Assembly: GCF_000952155.1 (NCBI RefSeq)
Contig: NZ_JYON01000030.1
Location: 1-58,924 of the forward strand
Direction: 5' to 3'
DNA from: Aliterella atlantica CENA595
Lineage (GTDB): Bacteria > Cyanobacteriota > Cyanobacteriia > Cyanobacteriales > Chroococcidiopsidaceae
Length of the DNA stretch: 58,924 nt
Both the position numbers and the translations under genes were made by a program. A model generated the notes under the pieces. It had not been told where the DNA came from. It was given only the letters and a program-made list of their open reading frames with translations, and did not search any database. Of the stretch, positions 45,976-56,255 are shown one piece after another. Each line of letters begins with the position of its first letter. Positions within the stretch are counted from its first letter, which is position 1.

Positions 45976-47871
45976 TTAAAGTTTAGCGTGCAGAACTCCA
46001 TCAATTGTCTTTAGTAACTCTTTGGCTGAGTAGGGTTTAAACAAAAAAGTTTTTACACCAATATTACTAGCTGCCGTTAGTTTATCGCTTAAATTTAGTC
46101 CGCTTAAACCAATAACTTTTACTTGAGGATTAATTTTTTGTAAAGAGCTAATAGTGGTAGGTCCATCCATAAATGGCATCATCATATCTGTTAGAACTAC
46201 GCTAATTTCTGACTGATATTTCTGGTACAAATCAACTGCCTCCATGCCATCTCTAGCAGTTATAGCTTTGTAGTTGTAGTTCTCTAGAGATGTTTTAGTG
46301 ATTTCTCTAATTGCACTTTCATCATCTACTACTAAAATTAATTCTCCTTGACCTAAAGGTAATTCATTGTCTTGATTCTCTTGAAGTTCTGTTGCTGGCA
46401 AGGCAGGTAGATAGACTTTAAATTGCGTTCCTTCTCCGACTTCGCTATAAACATGAACAAAGCCACCATGACTTTTAACTATACCCATAACAGTAGAAAG
46501 TCCTAACCCCGTACCTTTACCAATATTTTTAGTAGTAAAAAAAGGCTCAAAAATTCTTTCCATAACTTGTGGCTCAATTCCTGTTCCCGTATCAGAAATT
46601 GCGATCGCAATATAAGCGCCTACTTGGGCATCGATATGAGTTCTAAGATAGTTTTCATCAATAATGATGTTTTCAGCATCAATTTTTAAAATGCCGCCGT
46701 TAGGCATAGCATCTAAAGCATTAACTACCAAATTCATTAAGATTTGATGCAACTGCGTCGGATCGCCAGAAACAGTCCATAAATCGGACGCTATGTTCGT
46801 ATAAAGTTCTATGGATTTAGGAAATGTCTCTTTGACAATATGCTCGATTTCTAAAATTAGATGCTTGACTTGTACTGTCGTGCGCTTGCCTTCAAGTCCG
46901 CGAGCAAAGGATAAAACTTGCTTAATTAATGCTGCGCCGCGTTTGACGTTAGTTTCTATAGTTGCAAGCAAGCGTTGGTTCTGAGGTTCGGGAAACTTGA
47001 TTTGCAATAGCTGTACTGACATCAAAATTGGTGCGAGGATATTATTTAGGTCGTGAGCAATGCCACTAGCTAGAGTCCCAATACTTTCCATGCGTTGAGC
47101 GCGTAAAAATTGAGATTCAAGTTGTTTTTTCTGGGTGATGTCGGTATTAACAACTAAAATTGATGTTGGCAAGTTAGCGCGATCGCGTACCAAAGTCCAG
47201 CGGCTTTCTACAACGACTATTTTCCCTTCTTTAGTCACTTGTTGCAGTTCGCCTTGCCAAGCATCTGATGCTCTGAGAATGTCCTTTGCCGCTGCAAATT
47301 GAGCCAAACTTTCTTTATCCCAAAGCTTAGTTACTTGGCTATTTACTGCTTCGGTGGCACAGTAACCATATAAGCGCTCTGCACCTTTATTCCAATATAA
47401 GATTTGGTCGTTTAAATCTTGCACCAAAATCGCATCAGTAGCAATGTCAAGTAAGGCAGCTTGTTCGCGGATTTTTTGTTCGGAGCGTTTGCGCTCGATC
47501 GCATAACGTAGCGATCGCTCTAACACAGCAGAATTGATTTTACCTTTTTCTAAATAATCTGCCGCTCCCGCCTTCATTGCCTCTACATCTATTTCTCTTT
47601 CTCCTTGCCCTGTAAGCATAATAATTGGCGCAGTGCAGCCACTAGCAATTGCTTGGCGCAATAGTTCTAAGCCAGTATGTTCGCCCAAACGGAAATCTAG
47701 CAAATAAACATCGTGCCGATCGCAGGCGATCGCTTCCTTTGCGGCTTGATAACTTGAAAGCCATCCCAATTCAAATTTAGCTGCGTTGACTTCACTTAAC
47801 CAATCGCGGATCAAGATGTAATCGTCTTCGTCATCGTCAACTAATAAAACTTTAACTATACGGTTGTCCAT
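45976..47871 (-). CDS. Hybrid sensor kinase REC-PAS-HisKA-ATPase-REC
   Basis: The protein has 631 residues from the ATG at 47871, chosen because it precedes the first receiver directly and has AGAG upstream. Domains: receiver 6-125 with Asp59; PAS about 138-250; HisKA with His273 (GIAHDLNNILAPI); ATPase with NALDAMPNGG, DTGTGI and GKGTGLGLS; second receiver 511-628 with Asp562. It is soluble. It is the last gene of the five-gene signalling unit, 16 bases after the Rcp1-like gene, and may be the output or a feedback kinase of the relay. No DNA-binding domain is present. Confidence 0.9.
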   Translation of the reverse strand: MDNRIVKVLLVDDDEDDYILIRDWLSEVNAAKFELGWLSSYQAAKEAIACDRHDVYLLDFRLGEHTGLELLRQAIASGCTAPIIMLTGQGEREIDVEAMKAGAADYLEKGKINSAVLERSLRYAIERKRSEQKIREQAALLDIATDAILVQDLNDQILYWNKGAERLYGYCATEAVNSQVTKLWDKESLAQFAAAKDILRASDAWQGELQQVTKEGKIVVVESRWTLVRDRANLPTSILVVNTDITQKKQLESQFLRAQRMESIGTLASGIAHDLNNILAPILMSVQLLQIKFPEPQNQRLLATIETNVKRGAALIKQVLSFARGLEGKRTTVQVKHLILEIEHIVKETFPKSIELYTNIASDLWTVSGDPTQLHQILMNLVVNALDAMPNGGILKIDAENIIIDENYLRTHIDAQVGAYIAIAISDTGTGIEPQVMERIFEPFFTTKNIGKGTGLGLSTVMGIVKSHGGFVHVYSEVGEGTQFKVYLPALPATELQENQDNELPLGQGELILVVDDESAIREITKTSLENYNYKAITARDGMEAVDLYQKYQSEISVVLTDMMMPFMDGPTTISSLQKINPQVKVIGLSGLNLSDKLTAASNIGVKTFLFKPYSAKELLKTIDGVLHAKL

Positions 47872-47887
47872 AACTATCTCTAACCGT

Positions 47888-48334
47888 TTACAGCGGTAGT
47901 TCGACAATCTCAAACCAGTATCTACCAATAGTTCTCATGACTTCAACTAAGCCGCTAAAAGTTACTGGTTTGGTAATAAAGGAGTTTGCCCCCAAATCGT
48001 AGCTGCGATGAATATCTGCTTCTGCCTGGGAAGTTGTTAAAATTACAATCGGAATTTGCCGTAATTCTGGGTCGGCTTTGATTTGTTTTAGTGCTTCGCG
48101 TCCATCTTTTTTGGGCATATTTAAATCTAGCAAAATTAGCCCAGGGCGTGGCGCTACATCGCGATCGGCATATTCGCCACGACGATATAAATAATCCATC
48201 AATTGTTCGCCGTCGCGGACAAAATGCAAATCATTGGCTAATCGACTTTCCATTAATGCTTCTTGGGCAAGCATACAGTCGTCCTCATCGTCATCAGCCA
48301 TGAGAATTGTTACTACAGTGCGGCGACCTTTCAA
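47888..48334 (-). CDS. Rcp1-like response regulator
   Basis: A 148-residue single receiver domain. Acidic cluster DDDEDD at 14-19, phospho-acceptor Asp70 (LILLDLNMPKKDG), TTSQAEADI switch and Lys in FITKPV. The extended loop FVRDGEQLMDYLYRRGEY is the mark of the Rcp1 family that pairs with phytochrome-type kinases in cyanobacteria. Its start overlaps the stop of the GAF kinase gene by ATGA, so it is the likely phosphate receiver of that kinase. Confidence 0.9.
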   Translation of the reverse strand: MKGRRTVVTILMADDDEDDCMLAQEALMESRLANDLHFVRDGEQLMDYLYRRGEYADRDVAPRPGLILLDLNMPKKDGREALKQIKADPELRQIPIVILTTSQAEADIHRSYDLGANSFITKPVTFSGLVEVMRTIGRYWFEIVELPL

Positions 48335-50820
48335 TCTGCATCTCCTCTACCTTGTTTTACAGGCAGCGCGATCGTAAATTTTGCTCCCTGCATTGGCGTA
48401 CTTTGGGCTGTAAGGCTGCCGCCGTGACGTTCCACAATTTTACGGCAAATTGCTAGTCCCATGCCTGTACCTTCGTACTCATTGCGACCGTGTAGGCGCT
48501 GAAAAACATCGAAAATGCGATCGAGATATTTTTCCTCAAAACCGATGCCGTTATCTTCTATAGTAATCTGACAAATTGCAGTGCTTGCCAAGCCAGCTAC
48601 AAATTGCTGTTCTCGTTCGATAATTTGCCCGTTAACTTTGACAATTGGTGTTTCTCCTACGCGATGAAACTTCAGGGCGTTGCCAATCAAATTTTGCAAT
48701 AGCTGATGTATTTGCAGCGGATCGGCTTCAATAGTTGGTAGTTCTCCCACTTGCACGCATCCCCCAGTTTGATGAATGCGTAGTTCTAAATCCGATATTA
48801 CCTCATGAGCCACTTGATTAAGATCGACTAAAACAAATGGCTGGGCTTTAGTTGTAATTTGCGAAAGTGTTAGTAGATCGTTAATTAAAGCTTGCATTCT
48901 TTCCGCAGCGTTATGCATCCGCTCCAGATAATCGCGGCCTTGATTGTCTAGCGATGCGTTACATTTGTCTTTGAGCCGATTGCTAAATGCTTGAATTTTC
49001 CGCAAGGGTTCTTGTAAGTCGTGGGAAGCAATATAGGCAAATTGTTGTAATTGGGCGTTAGAACGAGCTAGTTCTTGGCGCTGGCGGGTTTCTTCGGCTA
49101 ATAGTTGCGCTTGCGCCAAGGCAATCCCAATTTGATCTGCTAGTTGGCGTAATAGTTCGATCTCAAAGTCAGTCCAAGCACGGGGATGAGAACATTGATG
49201 GACGATGGTCAAGCCCCACAGTTCTTCTTTTAACAAAATCGGCATGACTAACTTGGCTTTGACATCAAAGCGTTGCATAAATTGAATTAAGCAAGGTTCT
49301 ACGCCAGATTTTTCCACATCATCAATTTTATAAATTCTTCCTTGGCTGTATTTCTTGAGGTATTCTTTTCCAAAACATTCCTCGGTGATATTTTGCTTGA
49401 CTACAGAGCTATAAGTAGAAACTACTGCTTCTGTGACTATTTTGCCGTTGCCGTCAGGTGACAAGCGAAAAATTAAAGCTCTATCGGCTTTAAGCAAATT
49501 GAGTAGTTCTGTTACAGCAGTTTTGAGAACTTCATCTAGATGCAGAGATTGGCGAATTTTTAGGGTAATCTCGGAAAATAATTGCGATCGCCTCTGTGCT
49601 TGCTTGATGGCAAGCTCTGCTTGTTTGCGCTCGGTGATATCCTCAAATAGATACAGGCGACCAAAATAGCGATTTTGGCGATCGCGGATTTGAGTAGAAA
49701 AGCGGCGAATCGTGCGATCGTAGATAAAGGCAATTTCATCTTCGACAATGCTATTGCTAGCTTCGTTCTGCAACGGTTTGCAAGACTCAACAAAGGCAGG
49801 AACGTCAGCTAGAACTTTAATACACTCAGGAATAATATCGTTATTCTTTAATTCCCCTCTAGTTAAAGCTGCTTCTAAGTGTTCGATACCCCAAATTTCA
49901 CAAAAACGATGGTTAAAGTAGAGAATCTCGTCGCTGCGATTGTCAACTACATAAAATGCTAGCGGGGAAGCGCTAGTCATCGAGCGCAGTAAGGTTTCTT
50001 GGCTTTGCAACTGCTCTTGGGCTAATTGACGCGCAGTTATATCCATAGCTATCCCGACCATGCGGAGCGGTTTACCCTTGCTGTCGTGGTAGACTTGACC
50101 TTTACTGCCTAGCCACTTGAGCCTGCCCTCTGAGTCAACGATCCGAAATTCTAGCCCGTATTCTTTGCCACGTTCGATCGCCTCATTAATAGCTCGATTA
50201 ACGCGATCGCGATCTGAGGGATAAACACAGTCGAGAAAAGCTTCGTAGTTACGATGAGAAGTGCCTGCTGAAAAGCCAAATATTAGCTCTAGTTGGTGGC
50301 AATAAACTACCTCGTTAGTGACGATGTTCCAATCCCAAGTACCCATGTGAGCAGCTTCCAAAGCCAATCTCAGTTGTTTTTCTTGCAGTTCGGCTTGTTG
50401 CTTTTGTGCCTGGAGTTCTGTTAATGCTTTACTTGTTTGCAACAATTGGCGCACGCGCTGGCGCAATACTGCCCAGTGGATCGGCTTGGTAATGTAGTCT
50501 GTAGCGCCTGCATCAAAAGCTAAATCTACTGATTCAGAGTCTTCTAGCGCTGTAACGATCAAAATGGGAGTGCGATCGCCCGCAAAGTGCGATCGTATTT
50601 TCCGACAGCAGGTAAACCCGTCCATTACGGGCATTAGAGCATCTAATAAGACAAGCTCAATTGACGATTGCGTATAAGCGGTTAATGCTTGTTCGCCATT
50701 TTCCGCTTCAGTTACTTGGTAGCCTAATTGTTCCATTGCTCGGCGTAGCTGCAACCGAGCTAATTTATCATCGTCTACAACTAAAATTGTCGGACGCTCG
50801 TGAGGTAATTGAACGTTCAT
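48331..50820 (-). CDS. REC-PAS-PAS-GAF histidine kinase with cyanobacteriochrome-like GAF
   Basis: The protein has 829 residues. Receiver 11-128 with Asp60; PAS/PAC about 150-270; second PAS 278-398; GAF about 415-575; HisKA with His600 ([19 protein letters not shown]), of the phytochrome-like kinase type; ATPase with [16 protein letters not shown] and EGTGMGLAI. The GAF has Cys482 in EECF and Cys510 in EPCL. These align with the DXCF and bilin cysteines of the MCP GAFs and are also 28 residues apart. A bilin chromophore is therefore likely, although the usual His after the second Cys is Leu. Start and stop overlap both neighbours as ATGA. Confidence 0.9.
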   Translation of the reverse strand: MNVQLPHERPTILVVDDDKLARLQLRRAMEQLGYQVTEAENGEQALTAYTQSSIELVLLDALMPVMDGFTCCRKIRSHFAGDRTPILIVTALEDSESVDLAFDAGATDYITKPIHWAVLRQRVRQLLQTSKALTELQAQKQQAELQEKQLRLALEAAHMGTWDWNIVTNEVVYCHQLELIFGFSAGTSHRNYEAFLDCVYPSDRDRVNRAINEAIERGKEYGLEFRIVDSEGRLKWLGSKGQVYHDSKGKPLRMVGIAMDITARQLAQEQLQSQETLLRSMTSASPLAFYVVDNRSDEILYFNHRFCEIWGIEHLEAALTRGELKNNDIIPECIKVLADVPAFVESCKPLQNEASNSIVEDEIAFIYDRTIRRFSTQIRDRQNRYFGRLYLFEDITERKQAELAIKQAQRRSQLFSEITLKIRQSLHLDEVLKTAVTELLNLLKADRALIFRLSPDGNGKIVTEAVVSTYSSVVKQNITEECFGKEYLKKYSQGRIYKIDDVEKSGVEPCLIQFMQRFDVKAKLVMPILLKEELWGLTIVHQCSHPRAWTDFEIELLRQLADQIGIALAQAQLLAEETRQRQELARSNAQLQQFAYIASHDLQEPLRKIQAFSNRLKDKCNASLDNQGRDYLERMHNAAERMQALINDLLTLSQITTKAQPFVLVDLNQVAHEVISDLELRIHQTGGCVQVGELPTIEADPLQIHQLLQNLIGNALKFHRVGETPIVKVNGQIIEREQQFVAGLASTAICQITIEDNGIGFEEKYLDRIFDVFQRLHGRNEYEGTGMGLAICRKIVERHGGSLTAQSTPMQGAKFTIALPVKQGRGDAD

Positions 50821-53800
50821 AGCTGAGTGATGCTGTGCTGGCGAACTACTTGCAAAGCTGTCTTGACTTGCTGGTATTGAGCCTCTAACTGGTTCAGTTG
50901 GCTTAATCCATCTCTAGTATGCCCGTTGCGGCTGAGGGTTTCCAACTCTTTACACAAATTTGACAGTTTTATTGCTCCCAATGTAGCGCTACTTGATTTT
51001 AGGGTATGAGATGCATAGTGCAACTTAGCGGCATCGTTGTCGGTTAACGCTTGAGCGATCGCGCTTAGGTACTGAGGAGATTCTTCTAGGTAGCAATCAA
51101 TCATTTCATTTACAACTGAGTCTGCATTTTTGCCAAACATGGCTTGCAGCGCTTGCAATGCTTTAGCATCAAGCACTTGAAATACTTCTGCGGTTAGACG
51201 TAGCACTGCTACGTCTGTACATTCGTCGTCTGTACCTGTTTTCAAGGCTTGTTGCAACTCTTCGATTCTAATTGGCTTGCTTAGATAGTCATCCATTCCT
51301 GCATCGAGACAAGCTTGGCGATCGCCTGGCATTGCACTGGCTGTCATGGCAATAATTCGCGGGCGCGGTGCAGCAATTTTACCTGTTGCAAATGAAGCAA
51401 GAATCTCTTTTGTTGCTGTTATGCCGTCCATTTTCGGCATTTGTAAGTCCATTAAAATGACATCATAAGCCTGCCGTTTTAGCGCTGCTAGCACTTCTAA
51501 ACCGTTGCTGACTACATCTGCTTCGTAACCAATTTGTTGCAGTACGTATAAGGCTACTTTTTGATTAACTGTATTGTCTTCAGCCAAAAGAATTTTTAAG
51601 GGCGATCGCTCTATTAATTGGTTGTTTTCTATATCCTGCTTTATTGGTGCAGGCTGATGGCATGAAATCTGTTGTAAAAGTGTATATAAATGAGATTGCT
51701 TAATTGGTTTAGTAATAACCATTGCTAAATCCAAGCTTTTTATTATTTTTTGACTAATTTGATATTTGTCAATAGAAGTCAACATTACTAACGGTAATTC
51801 TATCAGTTTTGTGTGTTTGCGAATTTCGGCTGCAAGGCTCAAGCCATCCATGTTTGGCATTTGCAAATCTAAAATTGCTAGATCGAACTGTTCTTGTTGC
51901 AGAATATTGAGTGCTTCTGCGCCAGAAGTTGCAGCTTGCGTTAGCATTCCCCACGATTTAGCTTGTAAAGTTAAAATTTGTCTGTTTGTAGCATTGTCAT
52001 CGACAATTAACAGTCTTTTTCTCTGTAATTGACAGTTAGCAAAATCTATGGATGCAGAATTGTAGTCAGCAGTAGCAACTATTGTAAAATAAAAGGTAGA
52101 ACCGCGATTTACTTCACTTTCCACCCACATTTTACCGCCCATTATTTCGCTTAATTGATTGGCGATCGCCAGCCCCAATCCAGTCCCGCCATACTCGCGG
52201 GTAGTAGAAGAATCAACTTGACTAAAAGATTTAAATAAGCGATCTATGCGCTCTGGGGGAATACCAATTCCCGTGTCTTTAACTGTAAATTGAATTTCGT
52301 GTTCGAGCAAGCAATGAGGGCTATTTTGCTTAATTTCTTCACCTTTTATTTGTTTAGCAGTTACAGAAACTATTATTTCTCCGCTGGGCGTAAACTTAAC
52401 TGCATTACTAAGTAAGTTATTTAATATTTGTTTTAACCGCGTTACGTCGCCAATAATTGTTTGCGGTGTTTGTGGTGTAATAATATAAGCTATTTCAATA
52501 TTTTTTTCTGCAGCTTTCCAAGCTACTAAGTCTAATGATTCTTCAATAAATGTATGTAAGTTAAAAGAACGCCGTTCTAATTCTAGTTTGCCAGATTCTA
52601 TTTTTGATAAGTCGAGAATATCATTAATTAACATTAACAATATATCGCTACTGCTTTGAATTGTGGTAATAAATTCTCGCTGCTGCGGGGTCAATTGAGT
52701 ATTAAGTAAGACATCAGTCAAGCCGACGATCGCATTCATGGGAGTACGAATTTCGTGGCTCATATTAGCTAAAAATTCGCTTTTAGTTCTAGCCGCACTT
52801 TCTGCGGCAATTTTAGCTTTTTCCAATTCTTGAGTGCTAGTAACAAGTGCTTGTTTGCTGAAGTATTGTTCGCTAATATCGTCAAATAGCCATAACCTCC
52901 CAGGCACATCGCGCACGCGAGTAGTAGTGCTAGAAATACTTAATACTCTCGGCTTGTAGCCTGCCAAAATCCAATACCAATCGCGAATTTCTGAGTACGG
53001 CTGGGAAAAAAATTGCTCTGCTTGGGTAGCAATTTCAACTTGATTTGAAGCACTCATGCGGAGATTTGCCATCGCTTGAGCGAGAATTGGTGGTTCTACA
53101 TATCCAGGCTCTAATTGCAATTCTTGAGCCGCAGCTTGATTGATCCAGCCTTGTTCGCCGCTTTCATCTACAAATACGACTCCCTGATGGATAGTTTGCA
53201 GCATTGCCCCAAAACGCGCTTGCAAGCGATCGAGGTTAATAGTCATGTCATTGAAGTTGAGTAGAGTCCGCAATTGTCCGAGCAAAGACGCGATAAATTG
53301 CTGTAAATAGCTAGAAATATGCGTATATCGATACCAAATTAATAAAATTGCGCCTTTTCTGCCGTCTGTTGTTACTAGAGGTAACACTGCTAGAGATTTA
53401 GTCCCTCGCGCGACTAATAGGTGAGAAGCACCAGGAGTAGATGGGTAATCAGGATAATAAAGGCAGCGGTTTTGCAAAGTTGCTTCCGCAAATAGGGTTG
53501 GAGTTGTTAAGTTATGAGGCAAAGCTGTAGCAGGTAAACTAACGATCGCTTCCGCTGTAACATCATCGAGTTGTTGCAAAGCGATCGCCGCATCAGCGCG
53601 GGAAAAATCGTGCAGCAAAGTTACAGTGCGCTTTAAAAGCTGGTGGGGAATAGTTGCATCGGCATCTGTAAAAGCAAGCACAGTTTGAGAAGCCAAGCGC
53701 CACTCAACTCGGCGCAAAAATTGCGCGATGCAAATATTAAATATACAAACGCAGCCCAATTCAATTGTCTGGATAAGTTTATCTGGATGAGTTACGCCTG

Positions 53801-54029
53801 CAAGGATAGTAATTACGATCGCAAATAGCCCCAAGCGCATTACAGGTAAAGGCAGGATCGAACATAATAGTGAAACTAATAACAGCAAGAGTTGTAAAGG
53901 TGTCCAGCCATCCAAAGTCGCTAGAATAAGAAATAAAAATATTAGCCCAATTAAAATCGACGCAAAAGTAGGCAGCCAATCGGGATGGCGGCGCAATCGT
54001 TGTAGATGTTTGATTAAACGCCAAGGCAT
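50817..54029 (-). CDS. Membrane hybrid sensor kinase with two receivers and HPt
   Basis: The protein has 1070 residues. Four membrane segments at about 20-40, 43-60, 66-80 and 91-105; a GAF-like region 130-255; PAS 270-385; HisKA with His425 ([16 protein letters not shown]); ATPase with [17 protein letters not shown] and GGTGLGLAI; receivers 671-788 (Asp721) and 811-930 (Asp861); HPt with His1008 ([14 protein letters not shown]). This is a BarA-like complete phosphorelay in one chain. Its start lies 16 bases inside the RsbQ-like hydrolase gene, and its stop overlaps the next kinase start. The hydrolase may supply the signal for its N-terminal sensor. Confidence 0.9.
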   Translation of the reverse strand: MPWRLIKHLQRLRRHPDWLPTFASILIGLIFLFLILATLDGWTPLQLLLLLVSLLCSILPLPVMRLGLFAIVITILAGVTHPDKLIQTIELGCVCIFNICIAQFLRRVEWRLASQTVLAFTDADATIPHQLLKRTVTLLHDFSRADAAIALQQLDDVTAEAIVSLPATALPHNLTTPTLFAEATLQNRCLYYPDYPSTPGASHLLVARGTKSLAVLPLVTTDGRKGAILLIWYRYTHISSYLQQFIASLLGQLRTLLNFNDMTINLDRLQARFGAMLQTIHQGVVFVDESGEQGWINQAAAQELQLEPGYVEPPILAQAMANLRMSASNQVEIATQAEQFFSQPYSEIRDWYWILAGYKPRVLSISSTTTRVRDVPGRLWLFDDISEQYFSKQALVTSTQELEKAKIAAESAARTKSEFLANMSHEIRTPMNAIVGLTDVLLNTQLTPQQREFITTIQSSSDILLMLINDILDLSKIESGKLELERRSFNLHTFIEESLDLVAWKAAEKNIEIAYIITPQTPQTIIGDVTRLKQILNNLLSNAVKFTPSGEIIVSVTAKQIKGEEIKQNSPHCLLEHEIQFTVKDTGIGIPPERIDRLFKSFSQVDSSTTREYGGTGLGLAIANQLSEIMGGKMWVESEVNRGSTFYFTIVATADYNSASIDFANCQLQRKRLLIVDDNATNRQILTLQAKSWGMLTQAATSGAEALNILQQEQFDLAILDLQMPNMDGLSLAAEIRKHTKLIELPLVMLTSIDKYQISQKIIKSLDLAMVITKPIKQSHLYTLLQQISCHQPAPIKQDIENNQLIERSPLKILLAEDNTVNQKVALYVLQQIGYEADVVSNGLEVLAALKRQAYDVILMDLQMPKMDGITATKEILASFATGKIAAPRPRIIAMTASAMPGDRQACLDAGMDDYLSKPIRIEELQQALKTGTDDECTDVAVLRLTAEVFQVLDAKALQALQAMFGKNADSVVNEMIDCYLEESPQYLSAIAQALTDNDAAKLHYASHTLKSSSATLGAIKLSNLCKELETLSRNGHTRDGLSQLNQLEAQYQQVKTALQVVRQHSITQL

Positions 54030-54814
54030 GAAGCGATCGCTTTTGTAACTACATCAGGGGCGCTCAGATGAGGTAAATGTCCCTGAGCGTTAATATTAAT
54101 CAATCGACTTTGACTAATCTTACCTACCATATAACGTCCAACTTCGAGCGGTACGGCAACATCTTTGCTTGGTTGTAAAACCAGTGTCGGAACTTGCAGG
54201 CGCGGTAAATCTTGACGATGATCTGATTCAAATATTACTCTTGCCACAGCTTGAGCGATATCGGGACGAATAGCTCCTAGGGTGTTAGCAAATTCTTTGG
54301 CTAGTTCTGGTTTATCTGGGTTGCCCATAATTAGAGGTGCAAAGCCGCTCGCCCAAGCATAATAGTTAGATGACATCGCTGCATACAAAGCATCTAAATC
54401 GGACTGCTCAAAGCCACCTATATAGTTCGCATCATTGAGGTAACGGGGAGATGCACTGACAAAAATTAGTCGGCTAAACAATTGCGGTTCAACTAATGCC
54501 GCCAGTAAACTAATCATGCCGCTAACTGAATGACCGACTAATATACACTTAGTCAGCTTTAAGTCCGCACACAAGTCTAGTAAGTCTTCAGCGTAGCTAT
54601 AAAGGCTGCTGTAGCGTTTGGGACTGTAGGCTGTAAAATCAGACTTTCCCGCGCCGACATGATCGAAAAGTATAATGCGAAAACTGGGTGCAAATGCTGC
54701 TACTTGATGCCGCCAAGCACTTTGATCTGAGCCAAAACCGTGAGCAAACACGAGTGTGCGATCGCCATTGCCTAAAATTTTGACATTATTGCGCTCCAGG
54801 ATGCTAGTTGCCAT
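54014..54814 (-). CDS. RsbQ-like alpha/beta hydrolase
   Basis: The protein has 266 residues. The triad is Ser96 in GHSVSG, Asp218 in PSKDVAVP and His246 in AQGHLPHLS, almost exactly the positions known for RsbQ of Bacillus (Ser96, Asp219, His247). The oxyanion region [14 protein letters not shown] and the cap [31 protein letters not shown] also match. RsbQ is the bacterial relative of the plant hormone receptors KAI2 and D14. In Bacillus it works with a PAS-domain phosphatase; here it overlaps a PAS-containing hybrid kinase by 16 bases and probably activates it by binding or cleaving a small hydrophobic molecule. No signal peptide, so cytoplasmic. Confidence 0.88.
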   Translation of the reverse strand: MATSILERNNVKILGNGDRTLVFAHGFGSDQSAWRHQVAAFAPSFRIILFDHVGAGKSDFTAYSPKRYSSLYSYAEDLLDLCADLKLTKCILVGHSVSGMISLLAALVEPQLFSRLIFVSASPRYLNDANYIGGFEQSDLDALYAAMSSNYYAWASGFAPLIMGNPDKPELAKEFANTLGAIRPDIAQAVARVIFESDHRQDLPRLQVPTLVLQPSKDVAVPLEVGRYMVGKISQSRLININAQGHLPHLSAPDVVTKAIASCLGV

Positions 54815-54904
54815 AAATTAGAATGCCCGACTTTTCTATGATAAAGTCTATTTTTAGCTAAAAAATGGTGAAAAAACACATTTAAATTAATATGCAGTGC
54901 TAAG

Positions 54905-55669
54905 TTATATCTCAAGTTGTTGTGCCAAAATTGCTTCCCATTCTGCTGCAGATAACGGTTCGACCTCGAATTGTCTGCCAAAGCGATCGCTTGCTGCACG
55001 AGTTAAAGCCTCAATTACTTGCTCTACCTGAACTACAGGTAAATGCAGGGGGCTAAAAGCTTCATCGCCAAACACCTGCTTGAATAACTCTACATCAGGT
55101 TCTAAGCGGATCGAACCGTGCTGTAAAATTGTTTGACAGCGCTTTAACTGAGCGCTACCAATTAACTTGCTACCATTACAAAGGACTAAGTCTGCACCTG
55201 TAGCCGTCCCGAAACAATTAGGGTTGTGAATGTAGCCACGCCCAGCGTCGCCGTAATGCAATTGAACGCCTAAAAGCTGCCATCCTTGAATCAAAAACTC
55301 ACACAACTGCTGATACACCTGCGTGCGATTACCACTTAACCCTGATGTAACTACAGCATAAGTTAAGTCTCCTTGGTGCAGTACCGCCCTACCACCTGTA
55401 GGACGGCGTACCAAGTCTACAGGTGCGCCATTCCAGGTTAGTTGCTGCCAGTGGGGAGGAAATTTAGATTGATGGTAGCCTAGAGAAATTGCTGCTGGCG
55501 ACCATGTGTAAAAGCGTAAAGTCGGCGGATGCAAGCCTAACTGGTGTTGCGAAAGTAACCATTTGTCAATTGCCATTTGCACCCGTCCTGATGCTGTAAG
55601 CAGCGGAATTAGCCGCCACTTAGATTTAGGCTGCACCAAACTCAGCTTGCAGCGCCTCGTCATTTTCAT
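54905..55669 (-). CDS. Biotin/lipoate A/B protein ligase family protein
   Basis: The protein has 254 residues. WRLIPLLTASGRVQMAIDKW is the usual family start. VDLVRRPTGGRAVLHQGDLTYAVV is the lipoate-adenylate loop, and NGSKLIGSAQLKR holds the catalytic Lys. It should attach lipoate or octanoate to, or move it between, E2 and GcvH lipoyl domains. The short C-terminus lacks the accessory domain of LplA, as in LipM/LipL octanoyltransferases, so transferase rather than ATP-dependent ligase activity is possible. It overlaps the YbjN gene by 44 bases if the start at 55669 is right; a nearby downstream start cannot be excluded. Confidence 0.85.
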   Translation of the reverse strand: MKMTRRCKLSLVQPKSKWRLIPLLTASGRVQMAIDKWLLSQHQLGLHPPTLRFYTWSPAAISLGYHQSKFPPHWQQLTWNGAPVDLVRRPTGGRAVLHQGDLTYAVVTSGLSGNRTQVYQQLCEFLIQGWQLLGVQLHYGDAGRGYIHNPNCFGTATGADLVLCNGSKLIGSAQLKRCQTILQHGSIRLEPDVELFKQVFGDEAFSPLHLPVVQVEQVIEALTRAASDRFGRQFEVEPLSAAEWEAILAQQLEI

Positions 55670-56123
55670 CGGCGATCGTGGCTACAATCGTTATCAGGCG
55701 GGAAATCTCCCCAGGCGATAATTCTGCTAAGGTGCGCGTTGATAGTACGACTATTTGCTCGTTGAAAATAGCAAAACAAGCCTCAAAAGTACCCGCCCAG
55801 TTCATTTCTAAAACTTTTCGCATCAAGCCTGCTTCGTCTTTAGCAGGGAGTTTCAATACACTTGCCCAAACTGTCAGCGTATCTTCGTCGCTAAGTCCGG
55901 TAAGTTGGACGAATACCTCAACGCTACCGTATTTAAACTTCCATAAATACGTTGCATCTGTTTGGCTGACCATTGCGCTTTGGTCTTGTTCTAGGCTAGC
56001 TATGACTGTTTGAATCACATTTACATGATCGGCAGTCGCTTCATCGACTAAATCGTTAACTAATTGTTCGCTAGAAATAGATTGGGTTGCAACAGTATCC
56101 GGATCGGGTTGGTAATTTGTCAT
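55626..56123 (-). CDS. YbjN domain-containing protein
   Basis: The protein has 165 residues. After an acidic N-terminus, TYLWKFKYGSVEVFVQLT and VWASVLKLPAKDEAGLMRKVLEMNWAGT fit the YbjN / sensory-transduction regulator fold, with a final helix GEISRLITIVATIADENDEAL. YbjN proteins resemble type III secretion chaperones, and their partners in cyanobacteria are unknown. It overlaps the lipoate-ligase-like gene, so translation is coupled. Confidence 0.82.
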   Translation of the reverse strand: MTNYQPDPDTVATQSISSEQLVNDLVDEATADHVNVIQTVIASLEQDQSAMVSQTDATYLWKFKYGSVEVFVQLTGLSDEDTLTVWASVLKLPAKDEAGLMRKVLEMNWAGTFEACFAIFNEQIVVLSTRTLAELSPGEISRLITIVATIADENDEALQAEFGAA

Positions 56124-56206
56124 GCTAGCTCCTAAAATACTGAGGGTTATGTCTAGACTAACAGTATCCCCTCAAGGCAAGCTTATACTCTAGTAAATAA
56201 TTTAAT

Positions 56207-56248
56207 AAAAGTGCGATCGCTTCCCTATTGTAGTTAGGTCGCACTTTT
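56207..56248 (-). terminator. Terminator of the 56256 methyltransferase gene
   Basis: AAAAGTGCGA (56207-56216) and TCGCACTTTT (56239-56248) pair perfectly. On the minus strand the hairpin begins eight bases after the stop, with a 22-base loop, and ends in a TTTTATT run. The arms carry A and T tracts on both sides, so it may work in both directions. Confidence 0.5.
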
Positions 56249-56255
56249 ATTCGCT

